From positions 1 through 64,000 of the forward strand of contig USOX01000012.1 in assembly GCA_900556485.1 (NCBI GenBank): DNA of 64,000 nt. Reading direction: 5' to 3'. Every line of letters begins with the position of its first letter. The first letter of the stretch is position 1. Of this stretch, positions 8,102 through 16,274 are shown in pieces. The stretch comes from an uncultured Dysgonomonas sp. (GTDB lineage Bacteria > Bacteroidota > Bacteroidia > Bacteroidales > Dysgonomonadaceae). The position numbers and the translations under genes are program-made. Under the pieces are notes generated by a model. That model did not search any database. It saw nothing but the letters and a program-made list of their open reading frames with translations, and was not told where the DNA came from.

Positions 8102-9574
8102 ATGGAACAAAAACTATCAGTATATAATACACTTACACGCCAAAAAGAAGTATTTGAACCCATACATGCGCCTCACGTGGGAATGTACGTTTGTGGACCT
8201 ACCGTGTACAGCGATGCACATCTGGGACATGCACGCCATGGTGTTACGTTTGATCTGTTGTTCAGATACTTGCAGCATATCGGATATAAAGTAAGATATG
8301 TAAGGAATATTACTGATGTAGGTCACCTCGAAAATGAAGAAGGAAGTGGCGAAGACCGCATTGCAAAAAAAGCACGTCTGGAACAACTTGAACCCATGGA
8401 AGTTGTGCAATACTATGCCAACAGGTACCATAAGGTAATGAACGACCTGAATACGCTTCCGCCATCGATCGAACCTCATGCGTCGGGTCATATTATAGAG
8501 CAGATAGAGACCATACAAGAAATACTAAAAAACGGCTATGCCTACGAAAGTAATGGTTCGGTCTACTTCGATGTAGTAAAATATAACAAGGACTATAACT
8601 ATGGTATCCTTTCGCACCGCAACATCGAAGAGATGCTTAACACCACTCGCGAGCTTGACGGACAAGACGAAAAGCGCAGCAAAGTAGACTTTGCCCTGTG
8701 GAAAAAAGCATCACCTGAGCATATTATGCGCTGGCCTTCGCCTTGGAGTGTCGGTTTTCCGGGATGGCACCTGGAATGTTCCACAATGAGTATCAAGTAT
8801 CTGGGCAAGGAATTCGATATTCATGGTGGAGGGCTTGACCTTATGTTTCCTCATCATGAGTGCGAAATAGCTCAAAATACAGCAGCAGAAAAGCATCAGG
8901 TAGTAAAATACTGGATGCATAATAATATGATAACAATCAAAGGGCAAAAAATGGCGCGTTCGTTGGGTAATTTCATTACACTGGAACAGCTTTTTTCAGG
9001 TGATCATCCTCTGTTGGAAAAAGCATATAGCCCGATGACTGTCCGTTTCTTCATCCTACAGGCACATTATCGCAGTACGGTCGATTTCAGTAACGAAGCA
9101 TTGCAAGCTGCTGAGAAAAGCCTGAGCCGCTTGTTAGATTCTTATAATAATATAGGTAAAATAACTGCTTATGCCGCATCCGATACTGATACAAAGGCTT
9201 TAAGGGCAAAGTGTTATGAAGCGATGAATGATGATATAAATTCTGCTATTGTAATAGCGCATTTATGTGAAGCAAGCACCACTATCAATTCTGCTGTTGC
9301 CGGAAATATCACACTGACTCAGGAAGATATAAACGAACTGAAAGATATATTCGACATATTCCTTTTCTCTATATTGGGAATCCGTAATGATGCGGTTAGT
9401 GGGAATAACAACAACGAAGCATTTGGTAAAGCAGTAGACATGCTACTCGAAATTCGCCAAAAAGCGAAAGAAAATAAAGACTGGGCAACATCAGACCATA
9501 TCCGTAACGAACTGGCCAAAGCCGGATTCGAAATAAAGGATGGAAAAGATGGAGCTGAGTGGAAACTGAAATAA
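8102..9574 (+). CDS. cysS: cysteinyl-tRNA synthetase
   Basis: Class I aminoacyl-tRNA synthetase of 490 residues that charges tRNA-Cys. It has the zinc/cysteine-site motif [19 protein letters not shown], with HLGH as the HIGH equivalent. Zinc ligands are in WHLECSTMS and HHECEIAQ, and the KMSKS loop appears as KMARS. The C-terminal helical bundle and anticodon-binding part are present. The start [13 protein letters not shown] at 8102 fits the family N-terminus; an in-frame ATG at 8090 would add four residues. Confidence 0.96.
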   Translation: MEQKLSVYNTLTRQKEVFEPIHAPHVGMYVCGPTVYSDAHLGHARHGVTFDLLFRYLQHIGYKVRYVRNITDVGHLENEEGSGEDRIAKKARLEQLEPMEVVQYYANRYHKVMNDLNTLPPSIEPHASGHIIEQIETIQEILKNGYAYESNGSVYFDVVKYNKDYNYGILSHRNIEEMLNTTRELDGQDEKRSKVDFALWKKASPEHIMRWPSPWSVGFPGWHLECSTMSIKYLGKEFDIHGGGLDLMFPHHECEIAQNTAAEKHQVVKYWMHNNMITIKGQKMARSLGNFITLEQLFSGDHPLLEKAYSPMTVRFFILQAHYRSTVDFSNEALQAAEKSLSRLLDSYNNIGKITAYAASDTDTKALRAKCYEAMNDDINSAIVIAHLCEASTTINSAVAGNITLTQEDINELKDIFDIFLFSILGIRNDAVSGNNNNEAFGKAVDMLLEIRQKAKENKDWATSDHIRNELAKAGFEIKDGKDGAEWKLK

Positions 9575-9576
9575 TG

Positions 9577-9678
9577 TGCCAATTTGCCAATTAGTTAATA
9601 TGCCAATGAATTGATGTAATATAATAAAGAATAAAAAAATGGCATATCGCCACATTAACTCATCGGCACATCAATAAA
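9577..9678. repeat. phrase-type intergenic repeat (TGCCAATTTGCCAAT family)
   Basis: Several copies of the phrase TGCCAA(T) with spacers occur on the plus strand and are answered by complementary phrases (GGCATATCGCCACATTAACT) further right, so the whole gap can fold back on itself. Similar stretches are at about 48270-48342 and 53620-53700. The repeat fills the gap between cysS and the M16 peptidase gene. Confidence 0.6.
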
Positions 9679-9680
9679 TA

Positions 9681-10907
9681 ATGGATATAAATTATTACTC
9701 TCATACGCTGGCTAATGGTTTACGAATAGTACATAAGCCAATAGCCGGAAATGTTTCTTACTGTGGCATTATAGTAAATGCAGGTACACGCGACGAACTG
9801 CCGGATGAATATGGCATGGCTCACTTTGTGGAGCATATGCTGTTTAAAGGAACAAAAAAACGCCGTTCGTATCATATAATCAATCGGTTAGAAACCGTAG
9901 GAGGTGAACTAAACGCATACACCAATAAGGAAGAAACAGTAACATACTCTATATTCCTGGAAGAACATTTCCAAAGGGCTATAGAACTCCTTTCCGATAT
10001 AACATTTCACTCCGAATTTCCTCAACGAGAGATAGAAAAAGAAGTAGAAGTTATCATCGACGAAATTCATTCATATGAAGATAATCCTTCGGAACTGATA
10101 TTCGATGAGTTCGAAAATATTGTATTCCAAAATTCGCAATTAGGTCATAATATATTAGGTTCGGAAGAATCGTTGGATACCTTCGATTCTACTAAAGCAA
10201 AGAGATTTACCGACAAACATTATGTACCATCAAACGCTGTATTTTTCTCCTTAGGCAGTACCGATTTCAAAAAGGTTGTATACTTTGCCGAGAAGTACCT
10301 TTCGGACTTAAAGGGTTCTGATTACAACAACAATCGTATATCTGCCCCCATGGTAAAAGCGATCAGCAAGAGGGAGAAAAAGGAAACATCACAAGTACAT
10401 GCACTTATAGGTTGTAGATCATACTCTATTCACGATCCGAAAAGAAAGGTACTACACCTGATGAACAACATTCTCGGAGGCCCCGGAATGAATAGCCGCC
10501 TGAATATCTCTTTACGTGAAAAAAGAGGCTATGTATATAATGTGGACTCTTCGCTTACATCGTATACAGATACCGGGATTCTGAATATTTACTTTGGATG
10601 CGACAAAAAGAATGCCGAAAAATGTATCAATCTGGTTCATAAAGAATTAAAAAAACTAAAAGATACCAAATTGACATCGTCCCAACTGAATACAGCCCAG
10701 AAGCAATTGATAGGACAAATAGGTGTGACAAGCGATAATCACGAGAACCTTTCTTTAGCGTTAGGAAAGAGCTTCTTACATCATAATAAATTCAATACAT
10801 TAGAAGAAACATTCAATAAAATAGAATCGATAACAGCAGAACAAATATGGGATATAGCGAATGAAATATTCGACGAAAAGAATATGTTTAGTTTATTATT
10901 TCATTAA
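9681..10907 (+). CDS. M16-family zinc metallopeptidase (mitochondrial-processing-peptidase-like)
   Basis: Protein of 408 residues with the inverted zinc motif HFVEH (His48, Glu51, His52) and a downstream glutamate region EKEVEVIIDEIHSYEDNP supplying the third ligand. The second, non-catalytic M16 domain includes GGPGMNSRLNISLREKRGYVYNVDS, the conserved R/Y region that helps bind substrate. No signal peptide is seen, so it is probably cytoplasmic. The length is that of single two-domain bacterial M16B proteins. The substrate is unknown. Confidence 0.92.
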   Translation: MDINYYSHTLANGLRIVHKPIAGNVSYCGIIVNAGTRDELPDEYGMAHFVEHMLFKGTKKRRSYHIINRLETVGGELNAYTNKEETVTYSIFLEEHFQRAIELLSDITFHSEFPQREIEKEVEVIIDEIHSYEDNPSELIFDEFENIVFQNSQLGHNILGSEESLDTFDSTKAKRFTDKHYVPSNAVFFSLGSTDFKKVVYFAEKYLSDLKGSDYNNNRISAPMVKAISKREKKETSQVHALIGCRSYSIHDPKRKVLHLMNNILGGPGMNSRLNISLREKRGYVYNVDSSLTSYTDTGILNIYFGCDKKNAEKCINLVHKELKKLKDTKLTSSQLNTAQKQLIGQIGVTSDNHENLSLALGKSFLHHNKFNTLEETFNKIESITAEQIWDIANEIFDEKNMFSLLFH

Positions 10908-10913
10908 TTCTCT

Positions 10914-10921
10914 TAACTTTG
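10914..10921 (+). promoter_or_regulatory. minus-7 box for the 10940 gene
   Basis: TAACTTTG matches TAnnTTTG. It overlaps the TTG that would be the most upstream possible start, which argues against that TTG and for an ATG at 10931 or 10940. Confidence 0.5.
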
Positions 10922-10939
10922 TCGTACGATATGGACTTT

Positions 10940-11650
10940 ATGAAAACATTTTATAGAATAATATTTATATGTTGTTTGCTTGTTTGTGTTTCATCAGTAA
11001 TGAAAGCACAAACAACGAAAAAGCGTTTCAGTTCCGACATCCATGTGGGATTAAATTTCGCGACGATGGATATAGAAAACGCAAATATGTTTAAGACTCC
11101 TAAAATTGGAGTGAACATAGGAGTTAATTTCAATTATAAAATACTAGGTAACATACAACTGCAATCCGGACTATTTGTTACTAAAAAAGGATTAAAGCAA
11201 CATATAAAAAGTAGAACGAAAGATGAAACGACAGGGACTGTTGTTGCAAATGATACAATTACTCATATTGTTCCCAATTATATACAAGTACCATTAGCAC
11301 TAGGTTACGAAGTTTATTTATCTAAAAATTTTGCATTCAATGTAAATGTTGGAGGATATGCTGCATATGGCTTCAAAGGATACCATACACGCGAAACATC
11401 TTCATGGACTGTAGAAGCAGGGCGACCACCATCAGATGTCTCATATGGTCCTGGCATAGATACAGATGTATTTGATGATAATAATGTATTGAGGCGGTTC
11501 GATTATGGAGTAATAGCATCTGTTGGATTTATATATGATATTTATATGATCAATTTCAATTATGAACACGGTTTATATAATATTTCGAACGATGCCTCAC
11601 GGGTTTTAAAGACACGAAATAAATGGTTCTCAATCGGTTTCCGTTTCTAA
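10940..11650 (+). CDS. outer-membrane beta-barrel protein (PorT-like)
   Basis: Secreted protein of 236 residues. A signal peptide (MKTFYRIIFICCLLVCVSSVMKAQ) is followed by alternating strands typical of small Bacteroidetes barrels: DIHVGLNFATMDI, PKIGVNIGVNFNYKI, LQSGLFVTKKG, FDYGVIASVGFIYDI. It ends in WFSIGFRF with a terminal Phe. ATG 10940 was chosen because it directly precedes a standard signal peptide; ATG 10931 is possible. A strong terminator follows. The function is unknown; such barrels often support secretion or surface structures. Confidence 0.8.
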   Translation: MKTFYRIIFICCLLVCVSSVMKAQTTKKRFSSDIHVGLNFATMDIENANMFKTPKIGVNIGVNFNYKILGNIQLQSGLFVTKKGLKQHIKSRTKDETTGTVVANDTITHIVPNYIQVPLALGYEVYLSKNFAFNVNVGGYAAYGFKGYHTRETSSWTVEAGRPPSDVSYGPGIDTDVFDDNNVLRRFDYGVIASVGFIYDIYMINFNYEHGLYNISNDASRVLKTRNKWFSIGFRF

Positions 11651-11679
11651 AGAGAATAAAAAATAAGACTATATAATAA

Positions 11680-11713
11680 AAATGAGCCAAAATAAAATTT
11701 GGCTCATTTTTTT
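11680..11713 (+). terminator. intrinsic terminator
   Basis: A perfect 12-bp stem AAATGAGCCAAA/TTTGGCTCATTT with a 6-nt loop is followed by a T run. It ends transcription of the barrel gene. Confidence 0.9.
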
Positions 11714-11730
11714 ATAAACTTCATATGTAA

Positions 11731-11738
11731 TATATTTG
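11731..11738 (+). promoter_or_regulatory. minus-7 box for the 11767 gene
   Basis: TATATTTG matches TAnnTTTG 28 bp before the start codon, immediately after the preceding terminator. The minus-33 position falls in the terminator's T run. Confidence 0.5.
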
Positions 11739-11766
11739 TTTATATATTAAATTAAAAAAACGAATT

Positions 11767-12075
11767 ATGGAAAATCTTATAAAGAAACTACAGGAAGAAG
11801 TAGGACTTACTGAAACAGAAGCAATTAAATCTCTTTCGATAATAAAAGAGTATATGGATAAAGAAGGTATGGAAGTAGACTGGGAAAAATTCTTCAAAGG
11901 AAAAACTCAGGAATTTCTGGCAAAAGCAAAAGAACTATTTGCCAATGTCTCGACACGGACACAACCATACACCGAAAAATTTGCCGATACCGTAGACGAT
12001 CTGATGGATAAAGCGCGTAAAAGTGCACAAGATATAAGCCAAAAAGCAGCAGATTTTTTTGATGACAAAAAATAA
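11767..12075 (+). CDS. small helical protein of unknown function
   Basis: Protein of 102 residues, highly charged and predicted almost wholly helical. It has an N-terminal LTETEAIKSLSIIKEYMDKEG region resembling helix-turn segments of Bacteroidetes small proteins, and a C-terminal amphipathic repeat-like half (VDDLMDKARKSAQDISQKAADFF) like apolipoprotein or YtxH-type stress proteins. There is no signal peptide. It has its own promoter box and terminator, so it is a single-gene unit. The function is unknown. Confidence 0.75.
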   Translation: MENLIKKLQEEVGLTETEAIKSLSIIKEYMDKEGMEVDWEKFFKGKTQEFLAKAKELFANVSTRTQPYTEKFADTVDDLMDKARKSAQDISQKAADFFDDKK

Positions 12076-12081
12076 AAGAGA

Positions 12082-12110
12082 AAAGAGAGGAAAAAATCCT
12101 CTCTTTTTCG
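12082..12110. terminator. bidirectional terminator between convergent genes
   Basis: AAAGAGAGGA 12082-12091 pairs with TCCTCTCTTT 12097-12106. A T run follows on the plus strand, and an A-rich stretch precedes it that gives T-rich RNA on the minus strand. It separates the small helical gene from rdgB, which runs the other way. Confidence 0.85.
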
Positions 12111-12144
12111 TTCTATAATATACACTACTGAGAGTAATTTCTTT

Positions 12145-12726
12145 CTATATCTCCGTCAGAAACTTACACAATGCTTTTACAGCCAAAGCACGGTGGCTTA
12201 TATTATTCTTTACTTCGTTACCCAGTTGTGCAAAAGTCTCATTATATCCGTCAGGCATGAAAACAGGATCATATCCAAAGCCAGCTGTGCCTCTCTCATC
12301 TGTAATAATTTGTCCTTCAATTTTACCTTCGAACAAATATTCTTTTCCATCCAATATAAGGGCTATCACCGACCGGAATTGTGCTTTACGATTCGAAATG
12401 CCATCAAGTTCCTTTAATAATTTATTCATATTAGCCTTAGCATCGTGCCCATCACCGGCATAACGCGCAGAATAAACACCCGGTGCACCATTCAAAGCTT
12501 CAACTTCCAGTCCTGTATCATCTCCAAAACAGTCGTATCCGTATTTTTCTTTTACATAACGGGCTTTTATCAGGGCATTCTCCTCTAATGTCTCTCCGGG
12601 TTCTTCAATATCTTCGAAGCATTCGATATCTTTAAGCGATAGAATTTCGAAATTGTTTCCGACAACTTCCCTTACCTCTTCCAGTTTATGCGCATTGTTT
12701 GTGGCAAATACTAATTTCCGTTTCAT
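12145..12726 (-). CDS. rdgB: non-canonical purine NTP pyrophosphatase (RdgB/HAM1)
   Basis: Enzyme of 193 residues that hydrolyses dITP, ITP and XTP to monophosphates and so keeps deaminated purines out of nucleic acids. Family motifs occur in order: [12 protein letters not shown] at the N-terminus, [33 protein letters not shown] and ISHRALAV near the end. The length is normal. Its ATG overlaps the stop of the aminotransferase gene by 4 bp, so the two are co-translated. Confidence 0.95.
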   Translation of the reverse strand: MKRKLVFATNNAHKLEEVREVVGNNFEILSLKDIECFEDIEEPGETLEENALIKARYVKEKYGYDCFGDDTGLEVEALNGAPGVYSARYAGDGHDAKANMNKLLKELDGISNRKAQFRSVIALILDGKEYLFEGKIEGQIITDERGTAGFGYDPVFMPDGYNETFAQLGNEVKNNISHRALAVKALCKFLTEI

Positions 12727-13925
12727 TTTTTTTCCAATGAGTTATATGTTTCTAATGCTTTCTCTAATACAGTAAGTGCGTTAGCTAAATCTTCTTTATT
12801 AAGGACATATGCAATACGGACTTCATTTACACCGAGTCCCGGCGTGGTATAAAAGCCCGATGCAGGAGCCATAAATACGGTTTGTCCTTCATACTCAAAG
12901 TCTGACAAGCACCATTCACAGAACTTATCTGCATTGTCGACAGGTAGACGAGCTACCGTATAAAACGCGCCCATCGGTATCGGTGAATAAACACCCGGAA
13001 TACGGTTGAGACGATCTATAAGGAATTTACGCCTCTCTACATACTCGTCGTAAGTATCGCGTAAATAATCCGGACTGGCATCTAATGAAGCCTCTGCTGC
13101 TATCTGCCCTATAAGGGGAGGACTAAGACGAGCCTGACAGAACTTCATCAGTGTCTTACGCAGTTCTTTATTTTTAGTGATCAATGCTCCTATGCGGATA
13201 CCGCACTCACTATAACGTTTCGATACAGAGTCTATCAACACTACATTATCTTCTATACCAACCAGATGGCAAGCCGAAATATAAGGCGAGCCTGTATAAA
13301 TAAACTCCCTGTACACCTCATCCGAAAAAAGATAAAGGTCGTACTTTTGTACCAGATGCTTTATTTGGTTCATCTCGGCACGCGAATATAAATAACCTGT
13401 CGGATTATTCGGATTACAGATCATAATACCTTTAGTGCGCTCATTTATCAAAGCTTCAAACTTTTCGATAGGCGGAAGAGCAAAACCTTCTTCTATAGAT
13501 GACGGAACCGTGCGAATAACAGCTCCTGCCGATACCGCAAATGCCATATAGTTTGCATATGCAGGTTCGGGAACGATTATTTCATCACCCGGATTAAGAC
13601 ATGCAAGAAAAGCAAATAGAACAGCCTCGGAACCACCTGTAGTTATGATAATATCATCTGCCGAAACATTTATATTATACTTCGCATAATAGCCTACCAG
13701 TTTTTCGCGGTACGAACGATATCCATCACTGGGACTATATTCCAGAATAGAACGGTCTATATTACGAATGGCGTCGAGGGCTTCCTGTGGTGTAGGCAGA
13801 TCCGGCTGACCTATATTCAGGTGATATACTTTCAGTCCTCTGGCCTTTGCTGAGTCTGACAACGGAGCCAATTTCCTTATCGGCGAATTTGGCATCTCTA
13901 TTCCTCGCTGCGAAATATGTGGCAT
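12723..13925 (-). CDS. class I/II PLP-dependent aminotransferase (AspC-like)
   Basis: Fold-type I aminotransferase of 400 residues. The conserved elements are [11 protein letters not shown] (substrate side), TTGGSEAV (PLP phosphate contact), [11 protein letters not shown], and [10 protein letters not shown] with the PLP-pyridine Asp. [14 protein letters not shown] carries the Schiff-base Lys, and NEVRIAYVL carries the carboxylate-binding Arg. The amino donor and acceptor cannot be named from sequence. It is the first gene of a two-gene unit with rdgB (4-bp overlap). Confidence 0.92.
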   Translation of the reverse strand: MPHISQRGIEMPNSPIRKLAPLSDSAKARGLKVYHLNIGQPDLPTPQEALDAIRNIDRSILEYSPSDGYRSYREKLVGYYAKYNINVSADDIIITTGGSEAVLFAFLACLNPGDEIIVPEPAYANYMAFAVSAGAVIRTVPSSIEEGFALPPIEKFEALINERTKGIMICNPNNPTGYLYSRAEMNQIKHLVQKYDLYLFSDEVYREFIYTGSPYISACHLVGIEDNVVLIDSVSKRYSECGIRIGALITKNKELRKTLMKFCQARLSPPLIGQIAAEASLDASPDYLRDTYDEYVERRKFLIDRLNRIPGVYSPIPMGAFYTVARLPVDNADKFCEWCLSDFEYEGQTVFMAPASGFYTTPGLGVNEVRIAYVLNKEDLANALTVLEKALETYNSLEKK

Positions 13926-13963
13926 ATTGCTATTTAATTGTATTTAATTTGAACATTAAGCCA

Positions 13964-13971
13964 CAAAGATA
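13964..13971 (-). promoter_or_regulatory. minus-7 box for the aminotransferase-rdgB unit
   Basis: On the minus strand the sequence is TATCTTTG, a TAnnTTTG match about 40 bp before the start codon. A clear minus-33 element was not seen. Confidence 0.45.
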
Positions 13972-14086
13972 CAATAATAGTTAGAATTTTACAGCAATGA
14001 TAATCTGTAGTTGGATAGAAAAAATAGTTCTTTAAATTTATGTATAACAACTATCTTATTTTTGATTTTGTAGCTTTAGCATATTC

Positions 14087-14584
14087 CTGTCGCGCCCTCC
14101 CGGGCTTGCCCCTTCTTTTGGCATTGCCCAAAAGAAGTCAAAAGGCTAGTGCTGAGCCCCTCGGCGACCTGTCAAACGGCTTGCCCGCTGAATCAAACCT
14201 ACGGGCTATCGCCCCGTTTGATTCTACGCCGCCTTTACCGGACAGGTACCCACCTGTGGGACCCTATGCACAGAAGGCTAACGCACGACAAGAACTTCGA
14301 TGCACTTCTCTTGTCGTGGCTTTGCCTTAGCGCCGTTAGGCGAGCGTATGGGGTACCCACTCATCGAAGGGGGCGTAGAATGAAGTGGGGTGGCTGTTTT
14401 ACAAACCTCATAGAATATCAGAAAGGTTGTATTTTACATCACTTCATTTAGCCGACAAGATGATCGTGGGTCGTACGGCGAGGCATGGCGCTAAAGAGTT
14501 TTTGGTTACTTTTGGGGCTTTGTCCAAAAGTGACGCTAGCAATCTTCGATTGCGCGCAGCATACAAGAATAAAACATATATTTT
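14087..14584 (+). repeat. GC-rich structured dispersed repeat, copy B (about 0.5 kb)
   Basis: This is the second copy of the block at 660-1157, same orientation. The paired elements are kept: the stem around CTTCTTTTGGC/GCCCAAAAGAAG, ATTCTACGCC 14221-14230 with GGCGTAGAAT 14372-14381, and CACGACAAGA with TCTTGTCGTG (a longer stem than in copy A). GAATGAAGTG and CACTTCATTT, which pair with one wobble, are also kept. Several substitutions between the copies fall in loops. The left end CTGTCGCGC and right end GCGCGCAG are imperfectly complementary. It lies between the divergent upstream region of the aminotransferase gene and the 3' end of the esterase gene. Confidence 0.8.
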
Positions 14585-14613
14585 AAATACTAACCCACAT
14601 TAGTAAACAATAA

Positions 14614-15597
14614 TCAATCCACTCTATTATAAACACTTTTATACATACTTCCTACAAAAGTCATGCTTACCACTTTTCCCTCCGCATCTCTATTGACTTC
14701 CATATAGTCGAATGCGTCTGGTTTCATAAAGAAAGTATTATCAGAAAATGGATGCATCGTTTCTTGCAGCTTACCTTTTCTCATCAAATCCAGCGTATTA
14801 TCTCCGGCTACCAGCTGTATAGTATCCGGATATTCTTGGGCAGCATAAGTTCCGGCATATATCTCTAATAAAGCTTTGTCTATTTGCACCTCTGTATATT
14901 TAAAACGCTTGTGCGACAGCATCCAGTCATATATTTCATCATTGCTATAAGTCTGTGTCCAGCTATCATGTTTTACACCCGGATAGACAGTAAACTTAAC
15001 ATTCGGATTATTCAATGGCTTAAGTGCATCTATCATCTTCTGCGAATTAGATATATTTACTACATCGTCGCTATCGCCATGAAAACACCAGACAGGCATA
15101 TGTTGCAACCCATACACCCTATCAGGGCTACCTCCTCCACAAATAGGAAGAATAGCTGCAAACATTTCAGGATAAGACTGGGCCGTTTGCCATGTTCCAA
15201 ATCCTCCCATACTAAGACCGGTCAGATAAATCCGGTCGCTGTCTACTCTGTAATTTTCGCTCAGATTTAATATAAGCTTACGAATAAAGTCAGGTCTCCA
15301 TCCTCTTTCGGGTGCTTGCGGAGAAACTACTATAAACGGGAATTTCTTACCTTGTTCTATCAATTTGGGAGGCCCATGTACTTTTATTTTATCTACGTCA
15401 TCGCCACACTCTCCTACCCCATGAAGAAAAACCATCATAGGCCATTGTGTGCTATCCGCATCATAGCCATCGGGCAGATAAAGCAGATAGTTCATTTCGT
15501 TTATTACTATCTTATGTGAAGTTTGTTGGGCAAATACAACCAACGGAATAAAGAGAAGAAATGATAAAACCATTCTTCTGGCATAAAAATGATTCAT
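14614..15597 (-). CDS. secreted alpha/beta-hydrolase (feruloyl esterase/PHB-depolymerase-like)
   Basis: Protein of 327 residues with a signal peptide ending near VVFAQQ. The hydrolase core shows MVFLHGVGECGDD (oxyanion-hole HG), the nucleophile elbow LTGLSMGGFGTW with Ser in GLSMG, the acid region WCFHGDSDDVV, and VKHDSWTQTY with the catalytic His. The last 90 or so residues form a small beta-rich domain (EIYAGTYAAQEYPDTIQLV). This architecture is common in Bacteroidetes esterases acting on plant-polysaccharide esters, but the substrate is inferred only. No polysaccharide-utilisation genes adjoin it. Confidence 0.85.
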   Translation of the reverse strand: MNHFYARRMVLSFLLFIPLVVFAQQTSHKIVINEMNYLLYLPDGYDADSTQWPMMVFLHGVGECGDDVDKIKVHGPPKLIEQGKKFPFIVVSPQAPERGWRPDFIRKLILNLSENYRVDSDRIYLTGLSMGGFGTWQTAQSYPEMFAAILPICGGGSPDRVYGLQHMPVWCFHGDSDDVVNISNSQKMIDALKPLNNPNVKFTVYPGVKHDSWTQTYSNDEIYDWMLSHKRFKYTEVQIDKALLEIYAGTYAAQEYPDTIQLVAGDNTLDLMRKGKLQETMHPFSDNTFFMKPDAFDYMEVNRDAEGKVVSMTFVGSMYKSVYNRVD

Positions 15598-15785
15598 AGA
15601 GCTACTTTTTTAGGTTAAACAGCCCTAATATATAGAAAAAGAATAGAACCTGGAAATAAACACCTTGAAATATAAACTAACGATACGCCATATAATCAAA
15701 CACTACCATATATAAAAACACCCCTATTTAATAAGATAAACGGGAGTTTTAAATGATTATTACTATTACGGTAACTATATTTTAA

Positions 15786-16040
15786 CTATCTGTAGCAAAA
15801 ACCGCAGGCGGTCAATCCTTTCTTTTTAGCGTCCATTACAGGAACTTTTTTCAGCTCGCCTGTACAAGATTTTAAACCTCTACATTCTGGGTTTTCTACC
15901 TTATGATAGCGCTTCGAATATTTACCTGTACATATCAATACGGTAGATTGTGCTTCGTCTAATGCGTAAGAACTCTCATACGTATTTAAGGTAAACGAGG
16001 TAGCTGTAAAAAGTAAAAGGCTTAATAATAATGCTTTCAT
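15786..16040 (-). CDS. small secreted Cys-rich protein
   Basis: Protein of 84 residues. A signal peptide of about 16-20 residues is followed by a compact domain with five cysteines (ICTGKYSKRYHK, ENPECRGLKSCTG, GLTACGFCYR). The CTG...YH...C..L..C pattern recurs in small Bacteroidetes exported domains and could bind metal or form disulfides. No function can be assigned. It stands alone with its own promoter-like sequence upstream. Confidence 0.7.
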   Translation of the reverse strand: MKALLLSLLLFTATSFTLNTYESSYALDEAQSTVLICTGKYSKRYHKVENPECRGLKSCTGELKKVPVMDAKKKGLTACGFCYR

Positions 16041-16075
16041 TAATAATACTATCTGTTTAACAATATTACACGGGG

Positions 16076-16105
16076 TAAAATTAATTATTAATTCCGATTT
16101 ACAAA
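16076..16105 (-). promoter_or_regulatory. possible promoter for the Cys-rich protein gene
   Basis: On the minus strand TTTG (16105-16102) is followed after 18 bp by TAATTTTA (16083-16076), a near match to TAnnTTTG. The leader would be about 30 nt. Confidence 0.4.
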
Positions 16106-16203
16106 CAAAAAAGTAACTTTTAAAGAGTTAAAAAAATGAGAAAATCATACTTACATATGCTTTTCAACCATTTATTTCACAATTTTAACCATTGTTTCAC
16201 AAA

Positions 16204-16267
16204 TTATAAGTTATGAATTATGGGTTATGAATGCTAAAAAACAATTCATAACCCATAACTTATAATT
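16204..16267. repeat. phrase-type inverted repeat (TTATGAATTATGGGTTATGA family)
   Basis: A left arm of about 27 bp built from TATAAGTTATGAATTATGGG is answered by its near-perfect complement (CCCATAACTTATAATTC) around a short A-rich loop. Related phrases occur at 21624-21652, 22675-22746, 27484-27548 and 59275-59350. It sits just after the 3' end of the pyrophosphatase gene and could act as a transcription stop. Confidence 0.7.
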
Positions 16268-16274
16268 CAAAAAC

